A stretch of 64,000 nt of DNA from assembly GCA_943370145.1 (NCBI GenBank), contig CALRPY020000007.1, positions 1 through 64,000 of the forward strand. The letters run 5' to 3'. Under the pieces are notes generated by a model. That model was given only the letters and a program-made list of their open reading frames with translations, was not told where the DNA came from and made no database searches. Position 1 is the stretch's first letter. Every line of letters starts with the position of its first letter. This DNA comes from Ga0077536 sp943370145. Lineage in GTDB: Bacteria; Pseudomonadota; Gammaproteobacteria; Ga0077536. This document shows positions 16,277-24,712 of this stretch, piece after piece. The position numbers were made by a program, and so were the translations under genes.

Positions 16277-16589
16277 TTCGCGACGCCCGCAGCCGTCCCA
16301 GCATGGGCGGCATAACAATTGTCACGATGGGGCACGGCGGCGGGCGACCCAGGGCCACGGCTCCTAGAATCGAGCTTCAGGATTTTGTCATGCCGCCGAT
16401 GCCCTAGCCGGGCCGACATCAAATCCCGGCGGGCAGACCGGTCGCCAGCAGCGACGTGCTGGACTTAATCAGTAAATAGATAAAAAATGGCGCCTAAGCA
16501 TCTTGAAACTGAAGGCTTTTACCGGCCGCAGAAATCAGTCTCGGGCAATTCTGGAAAAACTTGCCGGACGCAGCGTGAGGATTACGAGC
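16277..16589 (+). promoter_or_regulatory. 313-base leader/promoter region of the XrtA exopolysaccharide operon
   Basis: No gene is supported here. An AT-rich stretch at about 16464-16490 (taatcagtaaatagataaaa) is the best candidate for a -10 region. A sigma-54 GG-N10-GC element with TTGC was looked for and not found. A GAGG ribosome binding site at 16577-16580 precedes the ATG at 16590. The length allows for upstream regulator binding, but no clear operator was seen. Confidence 0.45.
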
Positions 16590-17246
16590 ATGTGGGCTGA
16601 GCTTCAACAAAGAAAACAGCAACTCTTTCGCCTGGCCTCGCTCTGCGTGGCCGCCATCGCGCTGAACGGATGCGCCTCCATTCCAAATCCCTTCGGGCCC
16701 GGTGTCCCTGATGCGCCGAAGGACAGTGACTACGCGAAGGATTGGGTCTATCGCGTAGGCCCAGGCGACAGTCTCAGCATCTTCGTCTGGCGCAACCCCG
16801 AGCTATCGGAGACCGTCACCGTGCGCCCGGACGGCCGCTTCTCCACGCCGCTGGTCAAGGAATATCTCGCTACCGGCAAGACGCCGCCGGAACTCGCGGT
16901 GGAACTCGAAAAAGAACTCGGCGAGTACGTGCGCGATCCGCTCGTCACGGTGACCCCCAGCGGCTTCGTCGGCGAGTACTACGATCAGGTGCGCGTCGTC
17001 GGCGAAGCGACGAACCCGACCGCTACCCCGTACCGCCGCAACATGACGGTGCTGGATCTCATGATCCAGGTCGGCGGCCTGACCGAGTTCGCCGCCGGCA
17101 ACCGTGCCGTACTGGTGCGATACGCAAGCGGCTCGGAAGAGGAGTACCGCATGCGCCTCGACGACCTCATCCGCGATGGCGACATCTCGGCGAACGTCGC
17201 GCTCCAGCCCGGCGACATCATCATCATCCCGGAAGCCTGGTTCTGA
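16590..17246 (+). CDS. XrtA-system polysaccharide export lipoprotein (Wza-like)
   Basis: 218 residues from the ATG at 16590. A TTG at 16503 would extend it but has no ribosome binding site and would bury the signal peptide. The lipobox is L-N-G-C, followed by A-S-I-P. The protein then has a Poly_export domain (Y-R-V-G-P-G-D-S-L-S-I-F-V-W...V-R-P-D-G-R-F-S-T-P-L) and SLBB-like segments ending in G-D-I-I-I-I-P. It corresponds to the short Wza/EpsE-type outer-membrane export protein found first in XrtA loci (TIGR03027 type), shorter than E. coli Wza. It forms the outer-membrane exit with the chain-length and kinase proteins encoded directly downstream. Confidence 0.9.
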   Translation: MWAELQQRKQQLFRLASLCVAAIALNGCASIPNPFGPGVPDAPKDSDYAKDWVYRVGPGDSLSIFVWRNPELSETVTVRPDGRFSTPLVKEYLATGKTPPELAVELEKELGEYVRDPLVTVTPSGFVGEYYDQVRVVGEATNPTATPYRRNMTVLDLMIQVGGLTEFAAGNRAVLVRYASGSEEEYRMRLDDLIRDGDISANVALQPGDIIIIPEAWF

Positions 17247-17302
17247 CGCCTTAGGGCATGGACCCGCAGCGAAACTCCGACCAGCACTGATCAGGGCGAG
17301 CC

Positions 17303-18940
17303 ATGTACGAACAGGTTCAGGTTGTCCGCAGCCTCATGCGCATGGCGTGGCTCTACCGCTGGGTAGGGCTCGCCGTCGCCATCGTCGTCTGCGCGCTGGG
17401 GTGGATCGGCGTGCAGGCGCTGCCGGATCAGTACCAGGTCAACGCGAAGGTTTACCTGGATTCGCGTTCGATGCTCCGGCCCCTGCTGCGCGGTATCGCG
17501 TTCGAGAGTGGCAGCCTCGCGAACACCACGCTGCTGCTGAGCCGCACCCTGCTGACCCGGCCGAACCTCGAAGAGGTGGCGCGCCGCACGGACCTTGATC
17601 TCGGCACCAAGACGCCCGAGGAGTTCGACGAACTCATCAGCGATCTCGCCAAGGACATCACGATCACTGGCACCACGCGAGACAATATCTACGATATCGA
17701 GTACACGCACACCACCCCGAAGGTGGCGAAGGCGGTCGTCGACGAACTCCTGAATACCTTCATGGAGTCCACGCTGGGTGACACGCGACGCGAGACCGCC
17801 GTCACGCAGAAATTCCTCGAAGAACAGATCGCGGCCTACGAGAAGCGCCTGATCGAAGCGGAGGACCGCCTCAAGCAGTTCAAACAGCGTAACGTCGGCA
17901 TGATGCCGGGCTCGCAGGGCGGATATTTCTCACGCCTCGAGTCCGCTCATGCACAGTTGAAGGAAGCCCAGCTGCAGCTGCAGGAGGCGATGACGACGCG
18001 GGATCAGATCAAGCAGCAGGCGGCGTCCCAGCCGGCACAAGCGGAGGATCCGTTTGGCGGCGACCTGTTTGGTGCCGAGGATGGCGGTATCGAGTCGGAC
18101 CCGCAGGTTGCCTATTTCGACGGTAAAATCCAAGAATTGCAGGGGCGGATAGACGAACTGCTGGTAGGTTTCACTGAAAAGCATCCCGATGTCGTCGGCA
18201 TGCGCAAGATGATCGAGAACCTCGAAGCGAAGAAGGCCGAGAAGATTGCCGAACTTGAGAAGCTGGCGGCTGAGGCGCCACCGACTGAAGAAGATGAATT
18301 TGGCGGTTTTGGCGGCAATCCCTTCAAGCAGCAGCTGCAGATGCAGGCCGCCCAGGCCGATGCCAACGTTGCCGCGCTGCAGACGCGCGTTGCGGAATAC
18401 GAAAGCCGGGTCAAGGAACTCGAGCGCCGCGTGGACACGGTGCCCGAGGTCGAGGCGGAGCTTCAGCGCCTGAACCGGGATTACAGCATCAACAAGAACC
18501 AGTATGACGAACTGCTGAAGCGCCGCGAACTCGCTTATATGTCGCAGGAAGCGGACCAGAGCGAAGACGACGTAAAGGTCAAGATCATCGAACCCCCGCG
18601 CGTGCCCTTGTTGCCGACCGGGCCGAACCGCCTGCTGTTCGCCAGCATCGTGCTGGTCATCGGCTTGGGCGCTGGTGCCGGCCTGTCCTTCGTGCTCTCG
18701 CAGCTAAACCCGCGCGTCGTCGACGTGCCGGAACTGAAGGAACTGTCCGGCCTGCCGGTCATCGGCGTCATCAGCATGACCAGCAGCCCGATGCACCGTC
18801 AGCAGCGGCGCTATGAATTGATGGCGTTCTCGGCGGCGTTGTCGGGTCTGGTACTGATTTACGTGGGCCAGGTCGTGCTGTTCGTCATGGGCGTGGATTT
18901 GCACGGCAAACTTTCATCCGTCCTGGGGTTAATCGCGTGA
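17303..18940 (+). CDS. XrtA-system polysaccharide chain-length determinant (Wzz-like)
   Basis: 545 residues of the PEP-CTERM locus chain-length determinant family (TIGR03007 type). An N-terminal membrane helix (about 18-38) is followed by a Wzz domain. Two long Gln/Glu-rich coiled-coil stretches (about 165-240 and 300-400) precede the Pro-rich P-P-R-V-P-L-L-P-T-G-P motif next to the second helix (about 450-475). An extra C-terminal helix is near 515-535. It acts as polysaccharide co-polymerase in the inner membrane. The stop overlaps the kinase GTG start by 2 bases (GTGA), implying translational coupling of this split Wzc system. Confidence 0.92.
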   Translation: MYEQVQVVRSLMRMAWLYRWVGLAVAIVVCALGWIGVQALPDQYQVNAKVYLDSRSMLRPLLRGIAFESGSLANTTLLLSRTLLTRPNLEEVARRTDLDLGTKTPEEFDELISDLAKDITITGTTRDNIYDIEYTHTTPKVAKAVVDELLNTFMESTLGDTRRETAVTQKFLEEQIAAYEKRLIEAEDRLKQFKQRNVGMMPGSQGGYFSRLESAHAQLKEAQLQLQEAMTTRDQIKQQAASQPAQAEDPFGGDLFGAEDGGIESDPQVAYFDGKIQELQGRIDELLVGFTEKHPDVVGMRKMIENLEAKKAEKIAELEKLAAEAPPTEEDEFGGFGGNPFKQQLQMQAAQADANVAALQTRVAEYESRVKELERRVDTVPEVEAELQRLNRDYSINKNQYDELLKRRELAYMSQEADQSEDDVKVKIIEPPRVPLLPTGPNRLLFASIVLVIGLGAGAGLSFVLSQLNPRVVDVPELKELSGLPVIGVISMTSSPMHRQQRRYELMAFSAALSGLVLIYVGQVVLFVMGVDLHGKLSSVLGLIA

Positions 18941-20010
18941 GTACTATCGAACGCGCCATGCGCAAGATGGGCGGTGGCGGTGATGGACCGCAGCCGCCGG
19001 ATAACACCGTGCCAGAAGCTGCCGCGCCGACGCCAGAGCGCGCTGTCGATGCGGCCGCGCGGGCCAATGCCGGCGCAGACGCGCCGGTAACTCCTGCGGA
19101 AACCGCTGCGTCAATCACAGCGCCCGCGCCTGCCGCGCCATCCGCACCTTTGCCCGAAATGCCGGCAAAGCCTGCAGTACCGGAGCCGGCTGCAGCTGCC
19201 ACGCCAACGCCTCCTGGCGGTCTCGCGCGTTCAACGCTGGAACTTGATTTCGAGCGGCTTCGCCGTCTCGGGTTCATGGTGCCTGGAGACCCCGCTTCGC
19301 GCCTGTCCGAAGAGTTCCAGCAGATCAAGCGGCGGCTCATCGGCAACACCGTACCGGGGATGTTCAATTCGCCGAATCCACCGAACCTGATCATGGTCAC
19401 GAGTTCCATGCCGGGGGAGGGCAAGACCTACACCACGACGAACCTCGCGATGAGCATTGCGATGGAAATCGACCGCACGGTGCTCGCGATCGACAGCGAC
19501 ATCCTGAAGTCGGACCTGAGCCGGCTTTTCGGGGCCTACAATCGCACCGGGCTTTATGATTACCTCGCGCACCCGGACCTGGACGTGACGGACGTCATGT
19601 GCAAGACCAACGTGCCGACGCTGTCCTTCATTCCCGCCGGCACGATCCGCGAAGGCATCACCGAGCGTCTGGCCAGCCAGGCGATGGCTAAGCTGGTGGC
19701 CGAACTGTCGCACCGCTACTCGGACCGCCTCATCATCTTCGACGCGCCGCCGGTGCTCGCGATGTCCGGCGCCGCCGCCCTAGCGCCGCTGATGGGACAG
19801 GTGGTGGTCGTCGTCGAAGCCTACAAGACCTCCCGCGAGAACCTGAAGCGCACACTGTCGGCGCTGGAACACGTCCAGATCACCGGCCTTGTGCTCAACA
19901 AGATGCGACACCGCGCGGCGGGCGGCAGCTATGGTTATGGCGGGTACGGCTATGGCGGGTACGGCTATGGATATGGTTACGGCTATGGCAGCCAGCAGCC
20001 AAAAACGTAA
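18937..20010 (+). CDS. XrtA-associated tyrosine autokinase (BY-kinase)
   Basis: 357 residues, GTG start coupled to the chain-length gene. Residues 1-90 are an Ala/Pro-rich linker. The kinase domain has Walker A S-M-P-G-E-G-K-T-Y-T-T (about 156-166), Walker A' V-L-A-I-D-S-D (about 184-190) and Walker B L-I-I-F-D-A-P-P. The C-terminus is a Gly-Tyr cluster with ten tyrosines in about 25 residues, the autophosphorylation tail. It belongs to TIGR03018-type kinases of exosortase loci and controls polymer length by cycles of tyrosine phosphorylation with its Wzz partner. The tail is encoded by an in-frame tandem DNA repeat and could vary in length between strains. Confidence 0.92.
   Translation: MSTIERAMRKMGGGGDGPQPPDNTVPEAAAPTPERAVDAAARANAGADAPVTPAETAASITAPAPAAPSAPLPEMPAKPAVPEPAAAATPTPPGGLARSTLELDFERLRRLGFMVPGDPASRLSEEFQQIKRRLIGNTVPGMFNSPNPPNLIMVTSSMPGEGKTYTTTNLAMSIAMEIDRTVLAIDSDILKSDLSRLFGAYNRTGLYDYLAHPDLDVTDVMCKTNVPTLSFIPAGTIREGITERLASQAMAKLVAELSHRYSDRLIIFDAPPVLAMSGAAALAPLMGQVVVVVEAYKTSRENLKRTLSALEHVQITGLVLNKMRHRAAGGSYGYGGYGYGGYGYGYGYGYGSQQPKT
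19929..19989 (+). repeat. Tandem 15-bp repeat encoding the kinase Tyr-Gly tail
   Basis: Two exact copies of tatggcgggtacggc lie at 19936-19950 and 19951-19965, flanked by degenerate tatgg/ttacgg units. Each unit encodes Y-G-G-Y-G. The repeat is a multiple of three, so slippage would change the number of phosphorylatable tyrosines without breaking the frame. Confidence 0.85.
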
Positions 20011-20040
20011 ACTGTCGGGGACTTGGGCCACTGCAGGAAC

Positions 20041-21516
20041 GTGCCGTTGAATTCTCGCCCGTTACAACACATTGCACCATGGGCCGTCCTGTTGGGCGCC
20101 GCGTTCATCAGCGGCGCGCAGGCTGGCGAATGGGATATCCAGCCCAGCTTCTCGCTTTCCGAAAGTTACACGGACAACGTGCAGCTCGTGGAGACCGGTG
20201 AGGAAGGCGACTTCATTACGAGCATCACGCCAGGCATCGCCATCCGGGGCGAGGGCCGCCGTCTGCAGATGAATGCGGACTACCTCTACAACTACAACAA
20301 GTACTTCGACAAGAGCGATTTTGACGCCGGTACGCACACCCTGCAGGGCAATATCAACAACGAACTCGTTCGTGATCACCTGTTCCTTGACGTCAACGCC
20401 GCCATGTTCCCGGCCCAGGTGTCGAACCAGGGGCAGGTCAGCAACCGCAATCTCAACAGACGCGATCGTCTCGACCAGCTGAACGCCGGTAACCGCGCCG
20501 ATGTGATTTCCTACGGTTTCACACCGCGCTACCAGCAGGCTTTCGGTTCAATCGCAGATTTCACGGCGACTAATGATTACAGCGACACATCCACTGGTGA
20601 GGGGACGGCTGGCGGTGGCAAGAACAACACCCTCAACGTTGGACTGAACAGCGGGCGACGCTTTGCGCGTTCCAACTGGGGCTTGAACTTCGAACGGCGT
20701 GATAACCAAAACGACAACACTGACGAGGACCAGTCTTTTCAGGAACTATGGGCGAACAGCGGCTATCAATTGAACCGCCTGTTCAGGTTCACTGGGCGTA
20801 TTGGCATCGAAGACAACCAGTTCGCGACTGACCAAAATCAGGAGGGGGGGGCCAGTTGGATGCTGGGCGGTGTGCTGACCCCGAACCCGCGCACATCACT
20901 ATCCGGGGAGTTCGGCCAGCGTCGTTTCGGCGATACCAAGCGGTTCGATTTCAACTACCGGCGGCGCCGCGTAACTATCTCGGGGAACTACGATGAGGAA
21001 CTGCGCACCAGTAATGAGGTGCTGCGTGACCAGCAGGTATTCCTGCGCGAGGATCCCTTCGGTAACCCTCTGCCAATAAACCCAATCGATAACACCGACT
21101 TCGGCTTGCCGCTGGACCAAGTGGGACTGACTGACGACGTTTTCATCAACCGTCGCCTGAGTGCCGTCATCGGCTACTTCCGCAAGCGCGACACGTTTTC
21201 AGCGAACATCTACCGTAACGAGCAGGAATCGACGCGCAATCAACAGGTCGACCTGAACACCGGGTTCGGCGCGAGCTGGAATCGGCGGTTGTCCGCACGG
21301 ATGTCCGTGGGTCTTACGGGAGATTATCAGGAACGCGAGTCGGATGGCCAGCAGGGCAGTTCGACGTTCCTCTACCTGTCGCCGTATCTTGGTTACGCGA
21401 TTGGGCCGCATCTGAGTTCCCGACTGGCCTATTCGTATTCCGACAGCACCGGGGATGCGCAGGACAACAGCTTCACCGAAAACACCGTCACCGGCTCCCT
21501 GAGCTACGCGTTCTGA
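20041..21516 (+). CDS. XrtA/PEP-CTERM system-associated outer-membrane beta-barrel protein
   Basis: 491 residues from the GTG at 20041, which has AGGA a few bases upstream. A TTG at 20023 would add six residues. A signal peptide (cleavage near G-A-Q-A) is followed by a large barrel-like protein rich in Asn, Arg, Tyr and alternating strands. It begins W-D-I-Q-P-S-F-S-L-S-E-S-Y-T-D-N-V and ends in S-Y-A-F with a terminal Phe. This fits the TIGR03016 family found in nearly all XrtA EPS loci at this position. A role as outer-membrane pore or anchor for polymer or PEP-CTERM proteins is inferred from context. It lies between kinase and ATPase genes in the operon. Confidence 0.87.
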   Translation: MPLNSRPLQHIAPWAVLLGAAFISGAQAGEWDIQPSFSLSESYTDNVQLVETGEEGDFITSITPGIAIRGEGRRLQMNADYLYNYNKYFDKSDFDAGTHTLQGNINNELVRDHLFLDVNAAMFPAQVSNQGQVSNRNLNRRDRLDQLNAGNRADVISYGFTPRYQQAFGSIADFTATNDYSDTSTGEGTAGGGKNNTLNVGLNSGRRFARSNWGLNFERRDNQNDNTDEDQSFQELWANSGYQLNRLFRFTGRIGIEDNQFATDQNQEGGASWMLGGVLTPNPRTSLSGEFGQRRFGDTKRFDFNYRRRRVTISGNYDEELRTSNEVLRDQQVFLREDPFGNPLPINPIDNTDFGLPLDQVGLTDDVFINRRLSAVIGYFRKRDTFSANIYRNEQESTRNQQVDLNTGFGASWNRRLSARMSVGLTGDYQERESDGQQGSSTFLYLSPYLGYAIGPHLSSRLAYSYSDSTGDAQDNSFTENTVTGSLSYAF

Positions 21517-21531
21517 TTCCAATCGCCCGAG

Positions 21532-22692
21532 ATGTACGAAACCTTCTACAACTTCACCGGCAAACCCTTCCAGCTGAACCCCGATCCCAGCTTCTTCTTC
21601 CAGAGCGCGGGTCACCAGCGGGCGATGGCTTACCTGCGCTACGGCCTGCAGCAGGGGCAGGGCTTCATCATCGTCACCGGCGATGTCGGCACCGGCAAGA
21701 CCATGCTGGTGAACAACCTGTTCAAGGAGCTCGAGTCGAAGGACATCATCGCGGCGAAGGTCGTCTCCACCAACGTCAACGAGAACGATCTCCTGCGCAT
21801 CGTCTGCTCCGAATTCGACCTGCCCTTCGAGAAGCTGTCCAAGGCGGCGCTGCTGAAGCAGCTCGAAACCTTTTTCAAGAGCTGCGTGGACGAGGGCAAG
21901 CGGGTGCTGCTGGTCGTCGACGAGGCGCAGAACATGCCGCGCAGTTCGCTGGAAGAGCTGCGCATGCTGTCGAACTTCGACTACAAGGGCATGCCGGTCG
22001 TGCAGAGCTTTCTGCTCGGCCAGCGCGAGTTCCGCGCGGTGATGCGCTCGCCCGGTCTCGAGCAGCTGCGCCAGCGCGTGCTCGCGGCCTACCACCTGAA
22101 GCCGCTGACGCCGCAGGAAACAGAAACCTATATCAAGCACCGCTTGGCAAAGGTGGGCTGGACCAGCGACCCCAGGATCGAGGACGACGTCTACATGGGC
22201 GTCTACCAGTTCACTGCCGGCGTTCCTCGCCGGATCAATACGCTGATGGACCGGCTGCTGCTGAACGCGAGCCTGGACGACTCGCACGTGCTCAGCTTCG
22301 CGGGCCTGCGTGCGATCACCAGCGAAATCGCCACGGAACAGGAAGCGGACAGGACGGTCGAGGACGGGCCGGACAATCCGCCCGAGCTCGCGAGCGTCGC
22401 GGCCCAGCTCGGTTCCCAGCCGCAGCATGCGCCCGTCGCGGCTGCGGGCGCCCAGTCCTCACCGCCGGAACAGGCGGCAATCGTAGAAATCCGCAAACTC
22501 GAGGCCAAGCTCGCAGCAATGCAGCGGGCCTTTGATAACCTGTCCGGGGACTTGAGCAGAGCACCGGACGCCCAAGCAGGACATCCCGCCAGCGCCAGGC
22601 GCGGCACAGGCTGGGGAACATGGTTGTTGCCCGCCGCGATAGGGACCGTCTTTGGTCTCGCGATCGTCGCCGCCTATCACTTCCTGGGCTGA
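21532..22692 (+). CDS. XrtA-associated AAA ATPase (ExeA-like)
   Basis: 386 residues of the TIGR03015-type ATPase family. It has Walker A G-D-V-G-T-G-K-T (about 48-55) and Walker B L-L-V-V-D-E-A-Q-N (about 124-132). The N-terminal M-Y-E-x-F-Y-x-F-T-x-K-P-F-Q-L-x-P-D is typical of ExeA/GspA-like proteins. A linker with a short coiled coil (about 320-345) leads to one C-terminal membrane helix (about 363-385), so the ATPase is anchored with its catalytic domain in the cytoplasm. It is probably an energy-coupling or assembly factor for the envelope complex. It starts 15 bases after the barrel gene. Confidence 0.9.
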   Translation: MYETFYNFTGKPFQLNPDPSFFFQSAGHQRAMAYLRYGLQQGQGFIIVTGDVGTGKTMLVNNLFKELESKDIIAAKVVSTNVNENDLLRIVCSEFDLPFEKLSKAALLKQLETFFKSCVDEGKRVLLVVDEAQNMPRSSLEELRMLSNFDYKGMPVVQSFLLGQREFRAVMRSPGLEQLRQRVLAAYHLKPLTPQETETYIKHRLAKVGWTSDPRIEDDVYMGVYQFTAGVPRRINTLMDRLLLNASLDDSHVLSFAGLRAITSEIATEQEADRTVEDGPDNPPELASVAAQLGSQPQHAPVAAAGAQSSPPEQAAIVEIRKLEAKLAAMQRAFDNLSGDLSRAPDAQAGHPASARRGTGWGTWLLPAAIGTVFGLAIVAAYHFLG

Positions 22693-22805
22693 GCAAGGCT
22701 CAAGCCGGCGCCTCTCGCGCCCGATAGATCCCTTCGGCCAGACTCGCGGCGCCACGATGCGTCGCGGGGCCCGGTGCCAATCCAGATGCGGCTAAAGGCG
22801 AACGG

Positions 22806-23627
22806 ATGACCAACGCATTCACAGTGGACGTGGAAGACTATTTCCAGGTGGCGGCCTTCGAGGGCCACATCGCGCGACAAGCCTGGGACAGCCAGCCGCA
22901 ACGGGTCGAGCGCAATACGCGCGCGGTGCTCGACCTGCTCGATGCGCACGGCGTCAAGGGCACCTTCTTCACGCTCGGCTGGGTCGCGGAGCGCCACCCG
23001 GCGTTGATCCGCGACATCGTCCAGCGCGGGCACGAACTCGCGAGCCACGGCTACGACCACACGCGCGTGACACAGATGGACCAGGGGCAGTTCCGCCGCG
23101 ATGTGACCACGGCGAAGCAGTTGCTGGAGGATGCGGGTGGGGCGGCCGTCGGCGGCTATCGCGCGCCGACCTTCTCGTTCCGTCGCGACAATCGCTGGGC
23201 CTATGACATCCTGCTCGAGGCGGGCTATCGCTACAGCTCGAGCGTCGCCCCGGTGAAGCACGATCTCTATGGCATTCCGGACGCCCCGCGCGCACCGTAT
23301 CGCGACAGCTCCGGCATGCTCGAAATCCCGATTTCCACGGTACGCCTCGGCGCGCGCAACCTGCCCTGCGGCGGCGGCGGCTTCTTCCGGCTCTATCCCT
23401 ACCGGCTCACGCGCTGGTGCATCGAGCGCATCAACCGCGCCGATGCCCAGCCCTGCATCTTCTACATGCACCCGTGGGAAATCGATCACGAGCAGCCGCG
23501 CCAGGAAGGCGTGGGCTTCAAGACCCGCATCCGCCACTACCTGAACCTCGCCAAGGTCGAAGGGCGGCTGCGCCGCCTGCTGACCGATTTCCAGTGGGGC
23601 CGCATGGACCAGGTGTACGCGACATGA
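22806..23627 (+). CDS. XrtA-system polysaccharide deacetylase (NodB fold)
   Basis: 273 residues. The NodB catalytic motifs are V-D-V-E-D-Y-F (7-13, metal-binding Asp pair), A-S-H-G-Y-D-H (H-x3-H metal site near 80), R-A-P-T-F-S near 119 and M-H-P-W-E near 221. The variant V-D-V-E-D-Y-F start is typical of the TIGR03006 family in exosortase EPS loci. It would remove N-acetyl groups from the nascent polymer. No signal peptide is visible, so it may act in the cytoplasm or on lipid-linked units. Its stop overlaps the FemAB-like start (ATGA). Confidence 0.92.
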   Translation: MTNAFTVDVEDYFQVAAFEGHIARQAWDSQPQRVERNTRAVLDLLDAHGVKGTFFTLGWVAERHPALIRDIVQRGHELASHGYDHTRVTQMDQGQFRRDVTTAKQLLEDAGGAAVGGYRAPTFSFRRDNRWAYDILLEAGYRYSSSVAPVKHDLYGIPDAPRAPYRDSSGMLEIPISTVRLGARNLPCGGGGFFRLYPYRLTRWCIERINRADAQPCIFYMHPWEIDHEQPRQEGVGFKTRIRHYLNLAKVEGRLRRLLTDFQWGRMDQVYAT

Positions 23628-24709
23628 CTGCCGTCGCCATCGATTTCGACATCACGGGGGGCGCCGCCGCCAGCCTCGCGGCCCCGGTCAGCATCGAGGC
23701 GGTGACGGGGACAGACCCGCGCTGGGACGCCTATGTCGATGCCCATCCCGAAGGCACGTTCTTCCACCTCCTGTCGTGGCGCGACGTGTTGCGCAAGACG
23801 GTCGGCTTCGAGGCGCATTACGTGCACGCGCTGCGCGACGGCCGGGTGGTCGGCCTGCTGCCGCTGGTGCGCGTGAAGAGCCTGCTGTTCGGCCACGCGC
23901 TGGTGTCGCTGCCGTTCTGCGTGCAGGGCGGCCTCATCGCGGACGACCCGCTGGCCGCACAGGCCCTGCTGGACCACGCCAGCGCGCTTGCCGAGCGGCT
24001 GCAGGTCGATTACCTGGAACTGCGCCACACGCAGCCGGTCGCGACGGGCTGGCCGACGAAGAGCGAAACCTACGTGCTGTTCAAACGCGAACTCTCGTCG
24101 GACGTCGAGGAGAACATGAAGGCCATTCCGCGCAAGCAGCGCGCGATGGTGCGCAAAGGAATATCCGCCGGGCTCGTGAGCCGCGAGGAGTCCGCGCTCG
24201 ACCACTTCTTCCACATCTACGCAACCAGCGTGCGCAACCTCGGCACGCCGGTCTTCCCGCGGCGCTACTTCGAAACCCTGTTCGAGGCTTTCCGCGAACG
24301 CTGCCGGGTCACGACGGTGTATGCGGGCAGTGCTGCGGTCAGCTCCGTGCTGTCCTTCGTCTACAAGAACACGGTGATGCCGTACTACGGCGGCGGCCTG
24401 CCAGCGGCGCGCGATCTGAAGGCCTATGACTTCATGTACTGGGAAGTCATGCGCACGGCCTGCGAGCAGGGCATCGGCAACTTCGATTACGGGCGCAGCA
24501 AGCGTGACAGTGGCTCGTATTCTTTCAAGAAGAACTGGGGCTTCGAGCCCGTGCCGCTGCATTACCAGTACCACCTCGTGAAGCAGCAGGGCCTGCCGGA
24601 CCGCAACCCCAACAACCCGAAATACGAACTGGCAGTGAACACCTGGAAGCGCCTGCCCCTGCCGCTCGCGAATTTCCTGGGGCCCTTCGTGTCGCCTTAC
24701 CTCGCCTGA
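23624..24709 (+). CDS. FemAB-like protein, PEP-CTERM system-associated
   Basis: 361 residues from the ATG at 23624, which overlaps the deacetylase stop. An upstream reading is rejected because it runs antiparallel to the deacetylase code. It has GNAT/FemAB fold features: F-F-H-L-L-S-W-R near 45 and a C-terminal block with Y-Y-G-G-G near 250 and F-D-Y-G-R-S-K near 287. It matches the TIGR03019 FemAB-related family of XrtA loci. FemAB proteins add amino acids from aminoacyl-tRNA, and here it probably adds an aminoacyl or acyl group to the glycan. The exact reaction is unknown. Confidence 0.88.
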   Translation: MTAVAIDFDITGGAAASLAAPVSIEAVTGTDPRWDAYVDAHPEGTFFHLLSWRDVLRKTVGFEAHYVHALRDGRVVGLLPLVRVKSLLFGHALVSLPFCVQGGLIADDPLAAQALLDHASALAERLQVDYLELRHTQPVATGWPTKSETYVLFKRELSSDVEENMKAIPRKQRAMVRKGISAGLVSREESALDHFFHIYATSVRNLGTPVFPRRYFETLFEAFRERCRVTTVYAGSAAVSSVLSFVYKNTVMPYYGGGLPAARDLKAYDFMYWEVMRTACEQGIGNFDYGRSKRDSGSYSFKKNWGFEPVPLHYQYHLVKQQGLPDRNPNNPKYELAVNTWKRLPLPLANFLGPFVSPYLA

Positions 24710-24712
24710 GCC

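Noticed and set aside
16430..16590. Sigma-54 promoter before the export lipoprotein gene
   Set aside because: Several GG dinucleotides occur but none has GC at 10-base spacing together with a TTGC half.
19929..19989. CRISPR-like repeat
   Set aside because: The repeats are contiguous, in frame and encode the tyrosine-glycine kinase tail; there are no spacers.
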